Part shown: piece after piece, positions 1-9,161 of the stretch
How the letters are laid out: each line of letters opens with the position of its first letter
Position numbering within the stretch: the first letter of the stretch is position 1
Source of the DNA: Terrabacter aerolatus
GTDB lineage: Bacteria > Actinomycetota > Actinomycetes > Actinomycetales > Dermatophilaceae
Length of the DNA: 64,000 nt
Assembly: GCF_007991735.1 (NCBI RefSeq)
Contig: NZ_BJYX01000001.1
Coordinates: 62,001-126,000, forward strand
Reading direction: 5' to 3'
Translations under genes and position numbers: made by a program
The notes under the pieces: generated by a model
Databases searched by the model: none
What the model saw: only the letters and a program-made list of their open reading frames with translations
Told to the model about the DNA's origin: nothing

Positions 1-2
1 GG

Positions 3-536
3 TTCGTCGCGACCGACAAGCGGCTCCTGCTGCGCTACGGGCTCATCTCCCACAAGGTCGCCATGATGCCGCTGCTCAAGGTCACCGACATGAGCTACGT
101 GCGGTCGATCCCCGGCCAGTTCCTCGGTTTCGGCAAGTTCGTCCTCGAGAGCGCCGGCCAGGACCAGGCCCTGCGCGAGATCAAGTGGGTGCCCAACCCC
201 GACGAGACCTACCGAGACATCTGCGCCGAGATCTTCCACATCGTCCCGCCGCCGGGCGACGAGGACTTCGAGGAGATCGACGAGCTGCCCGGCGACCCCG
301 GCATGCCCGGAGGCCCCACCCGCGGTGGAGGCCCGGCCGGGTCCGGCGGCGACGCGGCGTTCCCCGACGTGCACCGCACCCACAACCCCATTCAGGACCG
401 GCTCGACTCCTACTCGCGGGCGGTCCCGATCCAGCGACCCGCCGAGCAGCCCGAGACCGTCTACGAGAGCGAGGACCTCAAGCGCCGTCGCCGTGGCGCC
501 GACACGGGCCCGATCTGGCCGCGGGCCCGGGACTGA
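3..536 (+). CDS. Bacterial PH-domain protein (5' end outside window)
   Basis: The reading frame is open from position 3 and runs to the TGA at 534-536, so the N-terminus lies upstream of the window; 177 codons are visible. The first ~80 visible residues look like the second half of a bPH_2 (YdbS-type) pleckstrin-homology-like domain: FVATDKRLLLRYGLISHK is the usual beta-strand pair, followed by a strand rich in Val and Ile. The rest is a Gly/Pro-rich linker and a basic tail (KRRRRG near the end). Members of this family are usually membrane-associated and of unknown role. An ATG exists at 63, but the domain clearly extends upstream of it. Confidence 0.75.
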   Translation, partial: FVATDKRLLLRYGLISHKVAMMPLLKVTDMSYVRSIPGQFLGFGKFVLESAGQDQALREIKWVPNPDETYRDICAEIFHIVPPPGDEDFEEIDELPGDPGMPGGPTRGGGPAGSGGDAAFPDVHRTHNPIQDRLDSYSRAVPIQRPAEQPETVYESEDLKRRRRGADTGPIWPRARD

Positions 537-709
537 GCGCGCTGACGCGACCCTCGGTGACCGGGATCCGGCCCGGGCGGGTACCAACCGGTAGCCGTGG
601 TCCCATCCGCGGCGCGCGGCCGACGACGCCCGGGCAGGACTCGCAGGCGGTCGCGCTCCCCGCTAGTTTGTGGTGATCCGCCCGTCACCCGACATGCTCG
701 GAGGTCAGC

Positions 710-2209
710 ATGAGTGTGTTCCGCACCAAGTCGATCGAGGCGTCGATGGCATCGGCAGACGATGCCGACCACCAGCTGAAGAAGACCCTCAGCGCCCTCG
801 ACCTCACCGTCTTCGGCATCGGCGTCATCATCGGCGCCGGTATCTTCACCCTGACCGGCAAGGCCGCCAAGGAGTACGCCGGCCCGTCGATCGCGCTCTC
901 GTTCGTCGTCGGCGCCATCGTCTGCGGTCTCGCCGCGCTGTGCTACGCCGAGTTCGCCTCGACGGTGCCCATCTCCGGTTCCGCCTACACGTTCTCCTAC
1001 GCGACGCTCGGTGAGCTCGTCGCCTGGATCATCGGCTGGGACCTGCTGCTCGAGCTCATGCTCGGCGCGAGCGTGGTCGCCCAGGGATGGTCGCAGTACT
1101 TCGTGACCCTGCTGGGACAAGTGGGGGTGAAGTGGCCCGACTCGGTCGGGCCGGGGTCGCACTTCGACCTGCCGGCCTTCCTGCTCATCGCGCTGCTGAC
1201 CCTGCTCATCGCCAAGGGCATCAAGGAGTCGATGCGCGTCAACCTCGTGCTCGTCGGCGTCAAGCTCTTCATCGTGCTCTTCGTCATCTTCGCGGGCATC
1301 TCGTACATCAACACCGCCAACTGGTCGCCGTTCATCCCGCCGAGCCAGCCCGGCCAGGCAGCCGAGGGGCTCACGACCCCGCTGATCCAGCTCATCAGCG
1401 GCATGACGCCCGCGACCTTCGGCGTCATGGGGATCATGGCCGGCGCCGCGATCGTCTTCTTCGCCTACATCGGCTTCGACGTCGTGGCGACCACCGCGGA
1501 GGAGGCCCGCAACCCGCAGCGCGACCTGCCCCGCGGCATCCTCGGCTCCCTCGCCATCTGCACCGTCCTCTACGTCGCCGTCACGCTCGTCATCACGGGC
1601 ATGCAGAACTACAAGGACATCGACCCGAAGGCCGCTCTCGCCACGGCGTTCACCCACGTCGGCAGGGACGGTTTCGCGACGCTCATCTCGGCCGGCGCGG
1701 TCGCCGGACTGACCACGGTCGTCATGACCCTCATCATCGGTGCCACCCGCGTCACCTTCGCGATGAGCCGCGACCACCTCATCCCGGCCAGCCTGGGACG
1801 CACCAACCCCAGGACGGGCACCCCGGTGAAGCTGACGCTCATCATCGGCACCGTCGTCGCGCTCATCGCCTCGCTGACGCCGATCGGCAAGCTCGAGGAG
1901 ATGGTCAACATCGGCACGCTGACGGCCTTCATGCTCGTCTCGCTCGCCGTGCCGATCCTGCGCAAGCGCCGCCCCGACCTCAAGCGGTCCTTCACGGTCC
2001 CCGGCAACCCGGTCATCCCGTGGCTGTCCGCCCTGGCGTGCTTCTACCTCGTGCTCAACCTCTCGGTCGAGACGTGGATCCGCTTCGTCGTGTGGATGGT
2101 CCTCGGCTTCCTCATCTACTTCCTCTACTCACGCCACCACAGCAAGCTGGCGACGGGCGAGGAGGAGGAAGGCGCTCGCAGCGCCCCCGAGGTCGTCCGC
2201 GAACGCTGA
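710..2209 (+). CDS. APC-superfamily (cationic amino acid transporter-type) permease
   Basis: A 499-residue polytopic membrane protein with about 12 hydrophobic segments. The first helix carries IGVIIGAGIFTLTG, the substrate-binding GAGIF signature of the APC superfamily, and FAYIGFDVVATTAEE follows in the middle, as in CAT/YhdG-type amino acid/proton symporters. The N-terminus (FRTKSIEASMASADDADHQLKKTL) matches the soluble start typical of cationic amino acid transporters. A strong GGAGGT at 700-705 fixes the ATG. The gene stands alone and is followed by a perfect 18-bp hairpin, so it is probably monocistronic. The substrate cannot be decided from sequence. Confidence 0.9.
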   Translation: MSVFRTKSIEASMASADDADHQLKKTLSALDLTVFGIGVIIGAGIFTLTGKAAKEYAGPSIALSFVVGAIVCGLAALCYAEFASTVPISGSAYTFSYATLGELVAWIIGWDLLLELMLGASVVAQGWSQYFVTLLGQVGVKWPDSVGPGSHFDLPAFLLIALLTLLIAKGIKESMRVNLVLVGVKLFIVLFVIFAGISYINTANWSPFIPPSQPGQAAEGLTTPLIQLISGMTPATFGVMGIMAGAAIVFFAYIGFDVVATTAEEARNPQRDLPRGILGSLAICTVLYVAVTLVITGMQNYKDIDPKAALATAFTHVGRDGFATLISAGAVAGLTTVVMTLIIGATRVTFAMSRDHLIPASLGRTNPRTGTPVKLTLIIGTVVALIASLTPIGKLEEMVNIGTLTAFMLVSLAVPILRKRRPDLKRSFTVPGNPVIPWLSALACFYLVLNLSVETWIRFVVWMVLGFLIYFLYSRHHSKLATGEEEEGARSAPEVVRER

Positions 2210-2231
2210 ACTGCACGCCCACCCGGCGCAC

Positions 2232-2269
2232 CCGACAGCCCGCCCGTGACCTCACGGGCGGGCTGTCGG
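2232..2269. terminator. Bidirectional hairpin terminator
   Basis: A perfect 18-bp inverted repeat (arms 2232-2249 and 2252-2269, 2-nt loop) lies between the end of the permease gene (+) and the end of the HTH gene (-). Its position between convergent genes fits a shared terminator, although there is no T-tract. Confidence 0.8.
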
Positions 2270-2272
2270 CTG

Positions 2273-2983
2273 TCAGGGGCCCTCCTGGTCGCCGATCGTC
2301 GTACGGCCCTGGTGGACCACGCGGATCGAGCTGAGCGCTGACCCGTGGTTCGGCTCGCACTGACAGGGACAGTCGGGCAAACAGGTGCGCTCGAAGCAGC
2401 CGTCGAAGCACGAGCACTCCGGCTCGGGGTCGGCTGCCCGGCGGGCCTCGGCGGCAGCCACGCCCCTCCAGTAGGCCACCTCCCGCTCCTCACGGAGTCC
2501 GCTCACCGTCGGATGATCCACCGGCACACCACCTCGATCGCGGCGGTCGGCTCTCGACGGGCGTTGCTCGAACCAGCCGCGCGCCTCGGGCGTCCCGCGG
2601 CGAGGGTGAACCCGGTCGGACGGTGCGTCGTGGGGCGGCCGGACGTCCAGGTGCCCGGGGAACCGCCGGTCAGCGCGGTCGCGGAGGACGTCGACCGGGA
2701 TCGGCCCCACCTCGAGGCCGGCGTGGTCCAGGACAGCGAGCCGCAGGCCCGCCCGTGCGAGGATGACCGACAGGGTCGTGGTGTCCACCTTGGCGGCCCC
2801 CGACTCCAGTCGCCCGATGGTGGCCCTCGCCACCCCGATCTCGTCGGCAAGCTCCCGCTGGCTGAGGTCGGCGAGTCGCCGTGCGCGCACGATGTAGCGC
2901 GCCCCGTCGAAGACCTCGCCCGACCGGTCCGGGCCGCCCGGTTCGATCGACCCCGAGGACCCCTCTCGTACCGACATGCTCAT
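2273..2983 (-). CDS. XRE-family HTH regulator with Cys-rich C-terminus
   Basis: 236 residues from an ATG at 2983, preceded by AAGGGAGGGG; a second ATG follows at 2977. Residues ~30-85 form a Cro/C1-type helix-turn-helix (LSQRELADEIGVARATIGRLESG). The middle is basic and probably disordered. The C-terminus holds a compact cysteine cluster, CSCFDGCFERTCLPDCPCQC, with eight Cys in about 20 residues, which could bind metal or form a redox-sensitive knot. The family of the tail is not one I recognise. The gene lies downstream of the 67-bp tandem repeats, which occupy its promoter side. A DNA-binding regulator is well supported; the signal it senses is not. Confidence 0.75.
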   Translation of the reverse strand: MSMSVREGSSGSIEPGGPDRSGEVFDGARYIVRARRLADLSQRELADEIGVARATIGRLESGAAKVDTTTLSVILARAGLRLAVLDHAGLEVGPIPVDVLRDRADRRFPGHLDVRPPHDAPSDRVHPRRGTPEARGWFEQRPSRADRRDRGGVPVDHPTVSGLREEREVAYWRGVAAAEARRAADPEPECSCFDGCFERTCLPDCPCQCEPNHGSALSSIRVVHQGRTTIGDQEGP

Positions 2984-3046
2984 GGCCACCCCTCCCTTGG
3001 TGCAGGAGATGCTGACAGGGACCGCCGACACCCGCGCCCTAGCACC

Positions 3047-3209
3047 CTGCTCCCGAAACCGGAGCAGGTTCCGATAGGCAACCTCTCGCACCAATGTCCC
3101 CACGACTCGGGAGCTGCTCCCGAAACCGGAGCAAGTTCCGATAGGCAACCTCCCGCACCAATGTCCCCACGACTCGGGAGCTGCTCCCGAACGGGGAGCA
3201 GGTTGCGAG
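3047..3209. repeat. 67-bp tandem direct repeat, 2.4 copies
   Basis: Copies begin at 3047, 3114 and 3181 (the last is partial, ~29 bp). Each starts CTGCTCCCGAAACCGGAGCAG, a 7-bp hairpin, and ends with a CTCGGGAGC that pairs with the start of the next copy. Copies 1 and 2 differ at only two positions. The array sits between pntB (ends 3247, minus strand) and the HTH gene (starts 2983, minus strand), so it is either the pntB 3' region or the operator region of the HTH gene. Confidence 0.9.
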
Positions 3210-3246
3210 CGAACGGGCCGCGTCTCTCTCCCGACGACGCCTGTGC

Positions 3247-4632
3247 TCAGAGGGCCTTGATGATGTCCTCGACGCGCTCCTTGGCGTCGCCGAAGAGCAT
3301 CGCTGAGTTGTCGCGGAAGAACAGCGGGTTCTGCACGCCGGCGTAACCCGCGTTCATGGAGCGCTTGAAGACGACGACGTCCTTGGCGTTCCACACCTGC
3401 AGCACCGGCATGCCGGCGATGGGCGACGTCGGGTCCTCCGCCGCAGCCGGGTTGACCGTGTCGTTGGCGCCGATGACGAGGACGACGTCGGTGTCGGGGA
3501 AGTCGTCGTTGATCTCGTCCATCTCGAGGACGATGTCGTAGGGCACCCGGGCCTCGGCGAGCAGCACGTTCATGTGGCCGGGCAGCCGCCCCGCCACCGG
3601 GTGGATGCCGAACCGGACGTCGACGCCGCGCTCCCGCAGCTTGGACGTCAGCTCGGCGACCGGGTACTGCGCCTGCGCCACGGCCATGCCGTAGCCGGGG
3701 GTGATGACGACGGACGAGGCGTTCTTGAGCAGCTCGGCGACCTCCGCCGCGGTGGTCTCGCGGTGGTCGCCGTAGTCGACGTCGGAGTCGGACACCGCCC
3801 CGTCCGAGCCGAACCCGCCCGCGATCACCGAGACGAACGACCGGTTCATGGCCGTGCACATGATGTAGGAGAGGTACGCACCGGACGAGCCGACGAGCGC
3901 ACCGGTCACGATGAGCAGGTCGTTGCCGAGCATGAAGCCCGCTGCGGCGGCCGCCCAGCCCGAGTAGCTGTTGAGCATGGACACGACCACCGGCATGTCC
4001 CCGCCACCGATCGAGGCGACGAGGTGCCACCCGAAGGCGAGCGCGATGGCCGTCATGAGCAGCAGCGGCACGAGGGAGTGCCCGGCGACGAACCACACGA
4101 GCAGGCCGGCCGACACCACGAGCGCGGCGAGGTTGAGCCAGTGCCGGGCCGGAAGCATGAGCGGCTTGCTCGAGATCCGCGCCGACAGCTTGAGGAAGGC
4201 GACGATCGAACCGGTGAACGTCACGGCGCCGATGAAGACGCCGAGGAAGATCTCGACCAGGTGGACCGAGTCCCCCACCCCGTCCGAGGCGAGGAACGTG
4301 TTGAGCCCGACGAGCACGGCCGCCGCGCCGACGAACGAGTGGAGCATCGCGATCAGCTCGGGCATGCCCGTCATCTCGACGCGCCGCGCCCGCCAGATGC
4401 CGATGGCGGCCCCGATCGCCATCGCCACCGCGACGGCGACGGCGTTGCCCCACGGGGCGTCCCGCAGGGCGAGCCACAGGGTGGCGACGAGCGCGATGCC
4501 CATCCCGACCATGCCGAGCACGTTGCCGTCACGGGCCGTCTCGTGCCTCGACAGTCCGGCGAGCGACATGATGAAGAGCAGCGCTGCGACGATGTAAGCC
4601 GCCTGGATCAGTGAGGTGCTGACGTCGGTCAT
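3247..4632 (-). CDS. pntB: NAD(P) transhydrogenase subunit beta
   Basis: 461 residues, the usual length for PntB. The N-terminal half holds about eight to nine membrane helices, including [21 protein letters not shown] and the [21 protein letters not shown] segment that lines the proton path. The C-terminal domain binds NADP(H), with the [10 protein letters not shown] nucleotide fold and the conserved end [12 protein letters not shown]. With PntA it couples hydride transfer from NADH to NADP+ to proton flow across the membrane, supplying NADPH. The ATG at 4632 lies three nucleotides after the pntA stop, so the two are one operon. Confidence 0.96.
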   Translation of the reverse strand: MTDVSTSLIQAAYIVAALLFIMSLAGLSRHETARDGNVLGMVGMGIALVATLWLALRDAPWGNAVAVAVAMAIGAAIGIWRARRVEMTGMPELIAMLHSFVGAAAVLVGLNTFLASDGVGDSVHLVEIFLGVFIGAVTFTGSIVAFLKLSARISSKPLMLPARHWLNLAALVVSAGLLVWFVAGHSLVPLLLMTAIALAFGWHLVASIGGGDMPVVVSMLNSYSGWAAAAAGFMLGNDLLIVTGALVGSSGAYLSYIMCTAMNRSFVSVIAGGFGSDGAVSDSDVDYGDHRETTAAEVAELLKNASSVVITPGYGMAVAQAQYPVAELTSKLRERGVDVRFGIHPVAGRLPGHMNVLLAEARVPYDIVLEMDEINDDFPDTDVVLVIGANDTVNPAAAEDPTSPIAGMPVLQVWNAKDVVVFKRSMNAGYAGVQNPLFFRDNSAMLFGDAKERVEDIIKAL

Positions 4633-4635
4633 GGC

Positions 4636-6216
4636 TCAGCCCTTCCTGAACATCGTCAGCATGCGGCGGGTCACGGTGAAGCCACCGAAGATGTTGATGC
4701 TCGCGATCAGGGTGGCGACGAAGGCCAGCACGACGATGACGAGCTGCGAGCCCGACGAGCCCGGCGAGCCCGGCGAGGTCCGGGCCGCCCCGAGCTGGAG
4801 CAGCGCGCCGACGACGATGATGCCGCTGATCGCGTTGGTCACCGACATCAGCGGGGTGTGCAGGGCGTGGTGGACGTTGCCGATGACGTAGTAGCCGATG
4901 ACGACCGCGAGCGCGAACACCGTGAAGTGGCCGAGGAAGCTCGCCGGCGACACCGCTGCCACCGCTGCGAAGACCGCCGCGCCGACACCCATCCCGACGT
5001 ACCTTCGCCGCGGGTCCTTCGGCGGCTCAGGCTCTTTGGCGACCTTCTTGCCGGCCGGTGACTGCGCGACGGGCGCCGCGCTCACCTGGATCGCCGGCGG
5101 CGGCCACAGCAGCTCACCGTCCCGAGCCACCGTCATGTTGCGCTGCACGACGTCGTCGAAGTCGAGGACCAGCTGCCCGTCCTTGCCCGGCGTCAGCAGC
5201 TTCATGAGGTTGACGAGGTTCGTGCCGTAGAGCTGCGAGGCCTGGGTGGGCAGTCGGGCGGCGAGGTCGGTGTAACCGATGATCCTGACGCCGTTGGCCG
5301 TGACGACCATCTCGTCGGCCACCGACCCCTCGACGTTGCCGCCGTTGGACGCGGCCATGTCGACGATGACCGACCCCGGCCGCATCGAGGCGACCATCTC
5401 GCCGGTGATCAGTCGTGGTGCCGGACGCCCCGGGATGAGCGCCGTCGTGATGATGATGTCCACGTCGGGGGCCTGCGCGGCATACAGCTCGGCAGCGCGC
5501 CGGTTGTACTCCTCCCCCATCTCCTTGGCGTAGCCGTCGCTCGAGGCGGCGGCATCGTCGACCTCCGGCAGCTGCACGGCGAGGAAGTCGGCGCCCATGG
5601 ACTCGACCTGCTCGGCGACCTCGACACGCGCGTCGGTGGCACGGACGATCGCGCCGAGCGAGCGCGCCGTGCCGATCGCCGCCAACCCCGCGACGCCGGC
5701 CCCGGCGACGAGGACGTTGGCAGGCGGGACCTTCCCCGCCGCCGTGACCTGCCCCGTGAAGAACGAGCCGAACTCGTGGGCGGCCTCGACGACGGCGCGG
5801 TAGCCGGCGATGTTGGCCATCGACGACAGGACGTCGAGCGACTGGGCGCGGCTGATGCGGGGCACGGCGTCCATCGCCATGGCGGTGACCCCGGCGGCGC
5901 GCAGCTTCTCGACGAGGTCGGGGCTGATGGCCGGAGCCATGAGCGAGACGAGGACGGTGCCCGGTCGCAGCCGCGCGATCTCCTCGTCGGACGGGGCGTT
6001 GACCTTGTGCACGATCGGCGAGCCCCACGCCTCCTCGGCGGCGACCACGCGAGCGCCCGCTGCGGCATACGCCTCGTCGGCGAAGCTGGCAGCCGCTCCC
6101 GCCCCCGTCTCCACCGCGACGTCGTAGCCGAGGGCGACGAGCGCTTCGACGGTCCGGGGCGTCGCGGCGACGCGGGTCTCACGGGCACGGGTCTCTCGGG
6201 GGACACCGATCTGCAC
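4636..6216 (-). CDS. pntA: NAD(P) transhydrogenase subunit alpha (fused alpha1-alpha2)
   Basis: 526 residues. The N-terminal ~380 residues form the alanine dehydrogenase/PNT NAD-binding domain ([15 protein letters not shown] at the start, [20 protein letters not shown] as the Rossmann loop). After a Pro/Lys-rich linker (~390-420) come about four membrane helices ([20 protein letters not shown]). Many actinobacteria split this gene into pntAA and pntAB; here it is fused as in E. coli. I chose the GTG at 6216 because AAGGAG lies six bases upstream; an in-frame GTG at 6249 is possible but has no such site. Confidence 0.95.
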   Translation of the reverse strand: MQIGVPRETRARETRVAATPRTVEALVALGYDVAVETGAGAAASFADEAYAAAGARVVAAEEAWGSPIVHKVNAPSDEEIARLRPGTVLVSLMAPAISPDLVEKLRAAGVTAMAMDAVPRISRAQSLDVLSSMANIAGYRAVVEAAHEFGSFFTGQVTAAGKVPPANVLVAGAGVAGLAAIGTARSLGAIVRATDARVEVAEQVESMGADFLAVQLPEVDDAAASSDGYAKEMGEEYNRRAAELYAAQAPDVDIIITTALIPGRPAPRLITGEMVASMRPGSVIVDMAASNGGNVEGSVADEMVVTANGVRIIGYTDLAARLPTQASQLYGTNLVNLMKLLTPGKDGQLVLDFDDVVQRNMTVARDGELLWPPPAIQVSAAPVAQSPAGKKVAKEPEPPKDPRRRYVGMGVGAAVFAAVAAVSPASFLGHFTVFALAVVIGYYVIGNVHHALHTPLMSVTNAISGIIVVGALLQLGAARTSPGSPGSSGSQLVIVVLAFVATLIASINIFGGFTVTRRMLTMFRKG

Positions 6217-6378
6217 GCTGGGCTCCTTCGCGCGGAGGGCTGTGGGCACTGGTTCACGAACCTAGGGCACGACCGGTGGGTAGCGGCGGCTCTGCCGGGC
6301 ACGTCACACAATTCACGAGCACCAGGACCGAATCGTCTCTGATGGTGGGCATCCCGGTGCGGCCCCAGTCCGTCGACG

Positions 6379-7392
6379 TCAGGACGACGGCGCCCGCAGG
6401 CCCAGGCTGAACAGCTCGGGCGGAGGCTTCTGGTCGGACTCGAGCCGACGGTAGGCGCTCGGCGTGATGCCCACCTCGGCGAGGAACTGCCGGTTGAAGT
6501 TGGCCATGTTGTGGTAGCCGCTCATGTCGGCGACCTGGGCCACGGAGTGGTCGGTCGTGTCGAGCAGCCGCCGCGCGTAGGCGATCCGCAGCTTCTTGAC
6601 CATGTTGGAGAACGTCATGCCGGTCGCGGTCTTGAAGTACTTCGAGAAGGTCGGCTCCGACATGTAGGCGAGCCGCGCCGCGGTCGACAGGCGCACGTCA
6701 CCCGTGAGGTTGTCGAGGATGTAGCTGAGCCCGGCCTCACCGGCGTCGCGGGAGGCAGCGTCCGTGGGACGGCCCACCCACTCGCTCGCGACGAGCTCGT
6801 ACTCGTCGGTGGGGGCGTGCGCGAACAGGGCGAGAAGCTTGAAGAGGTGGCCGAGCTGCTCGACCCCGTGGCTGTGCACGCAGGCGAGGATCGTCTCGGC
6901 GGCCCGCCACGCGGTGGCGCCCGAGAAGACGAGTCCCCGCGTCGACCGGTGGAGCAGCTCGGACACCTCGGCCAGCTCCGGCAGGTGCTCCGTGGCAGCC
7001 CGGATCCACTCGTCGCTGAACTGGATGACGGCGTCGCGGTCGACGGCCACCTGACCGTCGGCGAGGTCGCTGACCCAGTCGTGCGGCAGGTTCGGGCCCA
7101 TCATGCTGACGTGACCCGGCGCGAAGGTGCCGATGTGGTCGCCGGCGATGAAGCTGCCCCGGGTCTTGGTGATGAGGTGGATCTCGTACTCCGGGTGGAA
7201 GCCCCACCCGCAGATCTCGCTCGGGAAGTCGTGGGTCAGGACACGCACCGACGCCTGCGGGTGCGGTGGGATGACCTCCCTGCGCATCGGCGCGCCCAGC
7301 TGCAGCGCGGACGAGGACGGCGAGGTGGTACTCACCTCCGGCGCGTGCGCGGTTCCACGGCTGGGAGACCCTCCGGATCGATACGAAACCAT
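6379..7392 (-). CDS. AraC-family transcriptional regulator of the polyol operon
   Basis: 337 residues. Residues ~45-170 form a cupin-type sensing domain (EICGWGFHPEYEIHLI, LPHDWVSD). The C-terminal ~100 residues carry two HTH motifs, with LSTAARLAYMSEPTFSKYFK and HSVAQVADMSGYHNMANFNRQF, the AraC/XylS signature. The gene is transcribed away from the polyol transport and catabolism operon, which makes it the likely local activator. The ATG at 7392 has GAAGGA upstream. A GATACGA half-site overlaps codons 2-5 and its inverted partner lies at 7484-7490; this could be an operator, in which case a start further in (ATG at 7287) is possible. Confidence 0.85.
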   Translation of the reverse strand: MVSYRSGGSPSRGTAHAPEVSTTSPSSSALQLGAPMRREVIPPHPQASVRVLTHDFPSEICGWGFHPEYEIHLITKTRGSFIAGDHIGTFAPGHVSMMGPNLPHDWVSDLADGQVAVDRDAVIQFSDEWIRAATEHLPELAEVSELLHRSTRGLVFSGATAWRAAETILACVHSHGVEQLGHLFKLLALFAHAPTDEYELVASEWVGRPTDAASRDAGEAGLSYILDNLTGDVRLSTAARLAYMSEPTFSKYFKTATGMTFSNMVKKLRIAYARRLLDTTDHSVAQVADMSGYHNMANFNRQFLAEVGITPSAYRRLESDQKPPPELFSLGLRAPSS

Positions 7393-7659
7393 TGCGTCCT
7401 TCGTAGGGCTGGGACCTCATCGTCACCGACTCGTGCGGGGAAGCGCGCTCGAGAAGCACTCTGAGCCGGTCCCGCTCGCAAAATCGTATCAATGACAGAG
7501 GGCTCACGGTGCTTGTTGACGTCCTCGTCGCCTCATTACCGTTCCGGCAAGTTCCAGTCAAGAAACTGTTGCGGACGCCAGATCCGATCGGTGTGCCTGC
7601 CTCACCCGTGGTCGTCGAACTCGGGCCGGAACGACAGATGCCTACCAAAGGAGTTAGGA

Positions 7660-9024
7660 ATGCTTGCGAACAAGCGCATGATCGCGCTGGGGACGGGCGC
7701 GGTGGCGGTGGCCATGACGGTGACTGCCTGTTCGTCCGGCGCCGTGCAGTCCGGTGGCGGCTCGACCGGCGGTGCCGGCGCACCGATCACCCTCAAGGTG
7801 GCCACGGTGAACAACGGCCAGATGAAGGACATGGAGAAGCTCAAGTCCGAGTACGAGAAGGCGAACCCCGGCGTCACCGTCAACTTCCAGGTCATGGAGG
7901 AGGGTGACCTCCGCGCAGCCGTGACGGCGGACGTCGCGAGCGGCGCCGGCCAGTACGACATCGTCACCATCGGCGCCTACGAGACGCCGCAGTGGGGCGC
8001 CAACGGCTGGCTCGTCGACCTCACCCCGGCCCTCCAGTCCGACTCGTCCTACGACGTCAACGACCTGCTCCCCCCGGTGCGCGCCGTCAACACCTACGAC
8101 AACAAGCTGTATGCCGTCCCGTTCTACGGCGAGTCCTCGATCCTCATGTACAACAAGGAGGTCCTCGACAAGGCGGGCGTCAAGATCGGCAGCAACCCCA
8201 CCTGGCAGGAGGTCGCCGACGCGGCCAAGAAGGTCAAGACCGCCGACATGGCCGGGATCTGCATGCGTGGCAAGCCCGGCTGGGGCGACCTCTTCGCTCC
8301 CCTGACCACGGTCGTGCAGACCTTCGGGGGCAGCTGGTACGACAGCAACTGGAAGGCCACCGTCGACACCCCGGAGTGGAAGCAGGCCGTCGGCTTCTAC
8401 AAGCAGATGCTCGACGACTCCGGTGAGAAGGACCCCGTGTCCTACAGCTTCAACGAGTGCCTGACCGCCCTCAAGGAGGGCAAGGCCGCCATGTGGGCCG
8501 ACGCCTCCGTCGCCGCCTCAATGCTCGAGGCCTCCGACTCACCGGTGAAGGGCAAGATGGGCTACGCCCACATGCCGGTCGACAAGACCAAGGAGTCGGG
8601 CTGGCTCTGGAGCTGGAACCTCGCGGTCCCGGCCTCGACGAAGCAGAAGGACGCGGCGATCAAGTTCGTCAAGTGGGCCACGAGCAAGGACTACATCAAG
8701 CTCGTCGGCAACAAGATCGGCTGGTCCAACGTCCCGCCCGGCTCGCGCACCTCGACCTACTCGATCCCCGAGTACAAGGACGCGGCCAAGGCCTACGCCC
8801 CGATCACGCTCGACGTCATGAGCTCGGTCAACCCGAAGCAGCCCGGCGTCAACCCGCAGCCCTGGGTCGGCATCCAGTACGTCTCGATCCCGGAGTTCCA
8901 GGACGTCGGCAACCAGTGCGCCCAGCTCGTCGCGGACTACCTGGCCAACCGCGGAACCATCGACGACGCGCTGGGCAAGTGCCAGAGCATCGCCCAGGCC
9001 GCCGGCGACAAGCACAAGAGCTGA
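7660..9024 (+). CDS. Sugar-alcohol ABC transporter substrate-binding lipoprotein
   Basis: 454 residues. The N-terminus is a lipoprotein signal (KR near the start, hydrophobic core, lipobox VTAC with Cys24), so the mature protein is anchored outside the membrane. The body is a family 1 extracellular solute-binding protein (VNFQVMEEGDLRAAVTADVASG; LWSWNLAVPASTKQKDAAIKF) closest in style to sorbitol/mannitol binding proteins. AAAGGAG at 7647-7653 fixes the ATG at 7660. First gene of the polyol operon, followed by a hairpin before the permease genes, as expected when the binding protein is made in excess. Confidence 0.9.
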   Translation: MLANKRMIALGTGAVAVAMTVTACSSGAVQSGGGSTGGAGAPITLKVATVNNGQMKDMEKLKSEYEKANPGVTVNFQVMEEGDLRAAVTADVASGAGQYDIVTIGAYETPQWGANGWLVDLTPALQSDSSYDVNDLLPPVRAVNTYDNKLYAVPFYGESSILMYNKEVLDKAGVKIGSNPTWQEVADAAKKVKTADMAGICMRGKPGWGDLFAPLTTVVQTFGGSWYDSNWKATVDTPEWKQAVGFYKQMLDDSGEKDPVSYSFNECLTALKEGKAAMWADASVAASMLEASDSPVKGKMGYAHMPVDKTKESGWLWSWNLAVPASTKQKDAAIKFVKWATSKDYIKLVGNKIGWSNVPPGSRTSTYSIPEYKDAAKAYAPITLDVMSSVNPKQPGVNPQPWVGIQYVSIPEFQDVGNQCAQLVADYLANRGTIDDALGKCQSIAQAAGDKHKS

Positions 9025-9025
9025 C

Positions 9026-9072
9026 GTCCCGCCGACGTCTGGCCGACGTCTCGCCGACGTCTCGCTGACGAC
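9026..9072. repeat. 11-bp tandem repeats after binding-protein gene
   Basis: Four to five imperfect copies of an 11-mer of the form GACGTCTCGCC follow the stop codon of the binding-protein gene. They lie immediately before the 9083-9120 hairpin. Confidence 0.7.
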
Positions 9073-9082
9073 CAGGTGACAC

Positions 9083-9120
9083 GTGGTGCCGGGTCCGGCA
9101 CGCCCCGGACCCGGCACCAC
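9083..9120 (+). terminator. Intra-operon hairpin
   Basis: A perfect 16-bp stem (9083-9098 with 9105-9120, 6-nt loop) lies in the 137-bp gap between the binding protein and first permease genes. In ABC operons such hairpins act as partial terminators or 3' stabilisers that raise binding-protein expression over permease expression; that role is inferred here. Confidence 0.7.
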
Positions 9121-9161
9121 CCCCCTTTCTCCAACCCGCAGTCGCACGAGGGAGTGCCGAC

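Noticed and set aside
461-1777. Long minus-strand open frame opposite the amino acid permease
   Set aside because: Low-complexity Arg/Asp/Gly composition and exact overlap with a well-supported permease gene mark it as a high-GC shadow. The same applies to long frames opposite pckG, argS, the Fe-S oxidoreductase and others.
3047-3209. CRISPR-like array
   Set aside because: The 67-bp units are contiguous tandem copies without unique spacers, and no cas genes are present anywhere in the window.
7492-7659. N-terminal extension of the polyol binding protein
   Set aside because: The frame is open, but the lipoprotein signal and AAAGGAG place the true start at 7660; the extension has no signal-like character.
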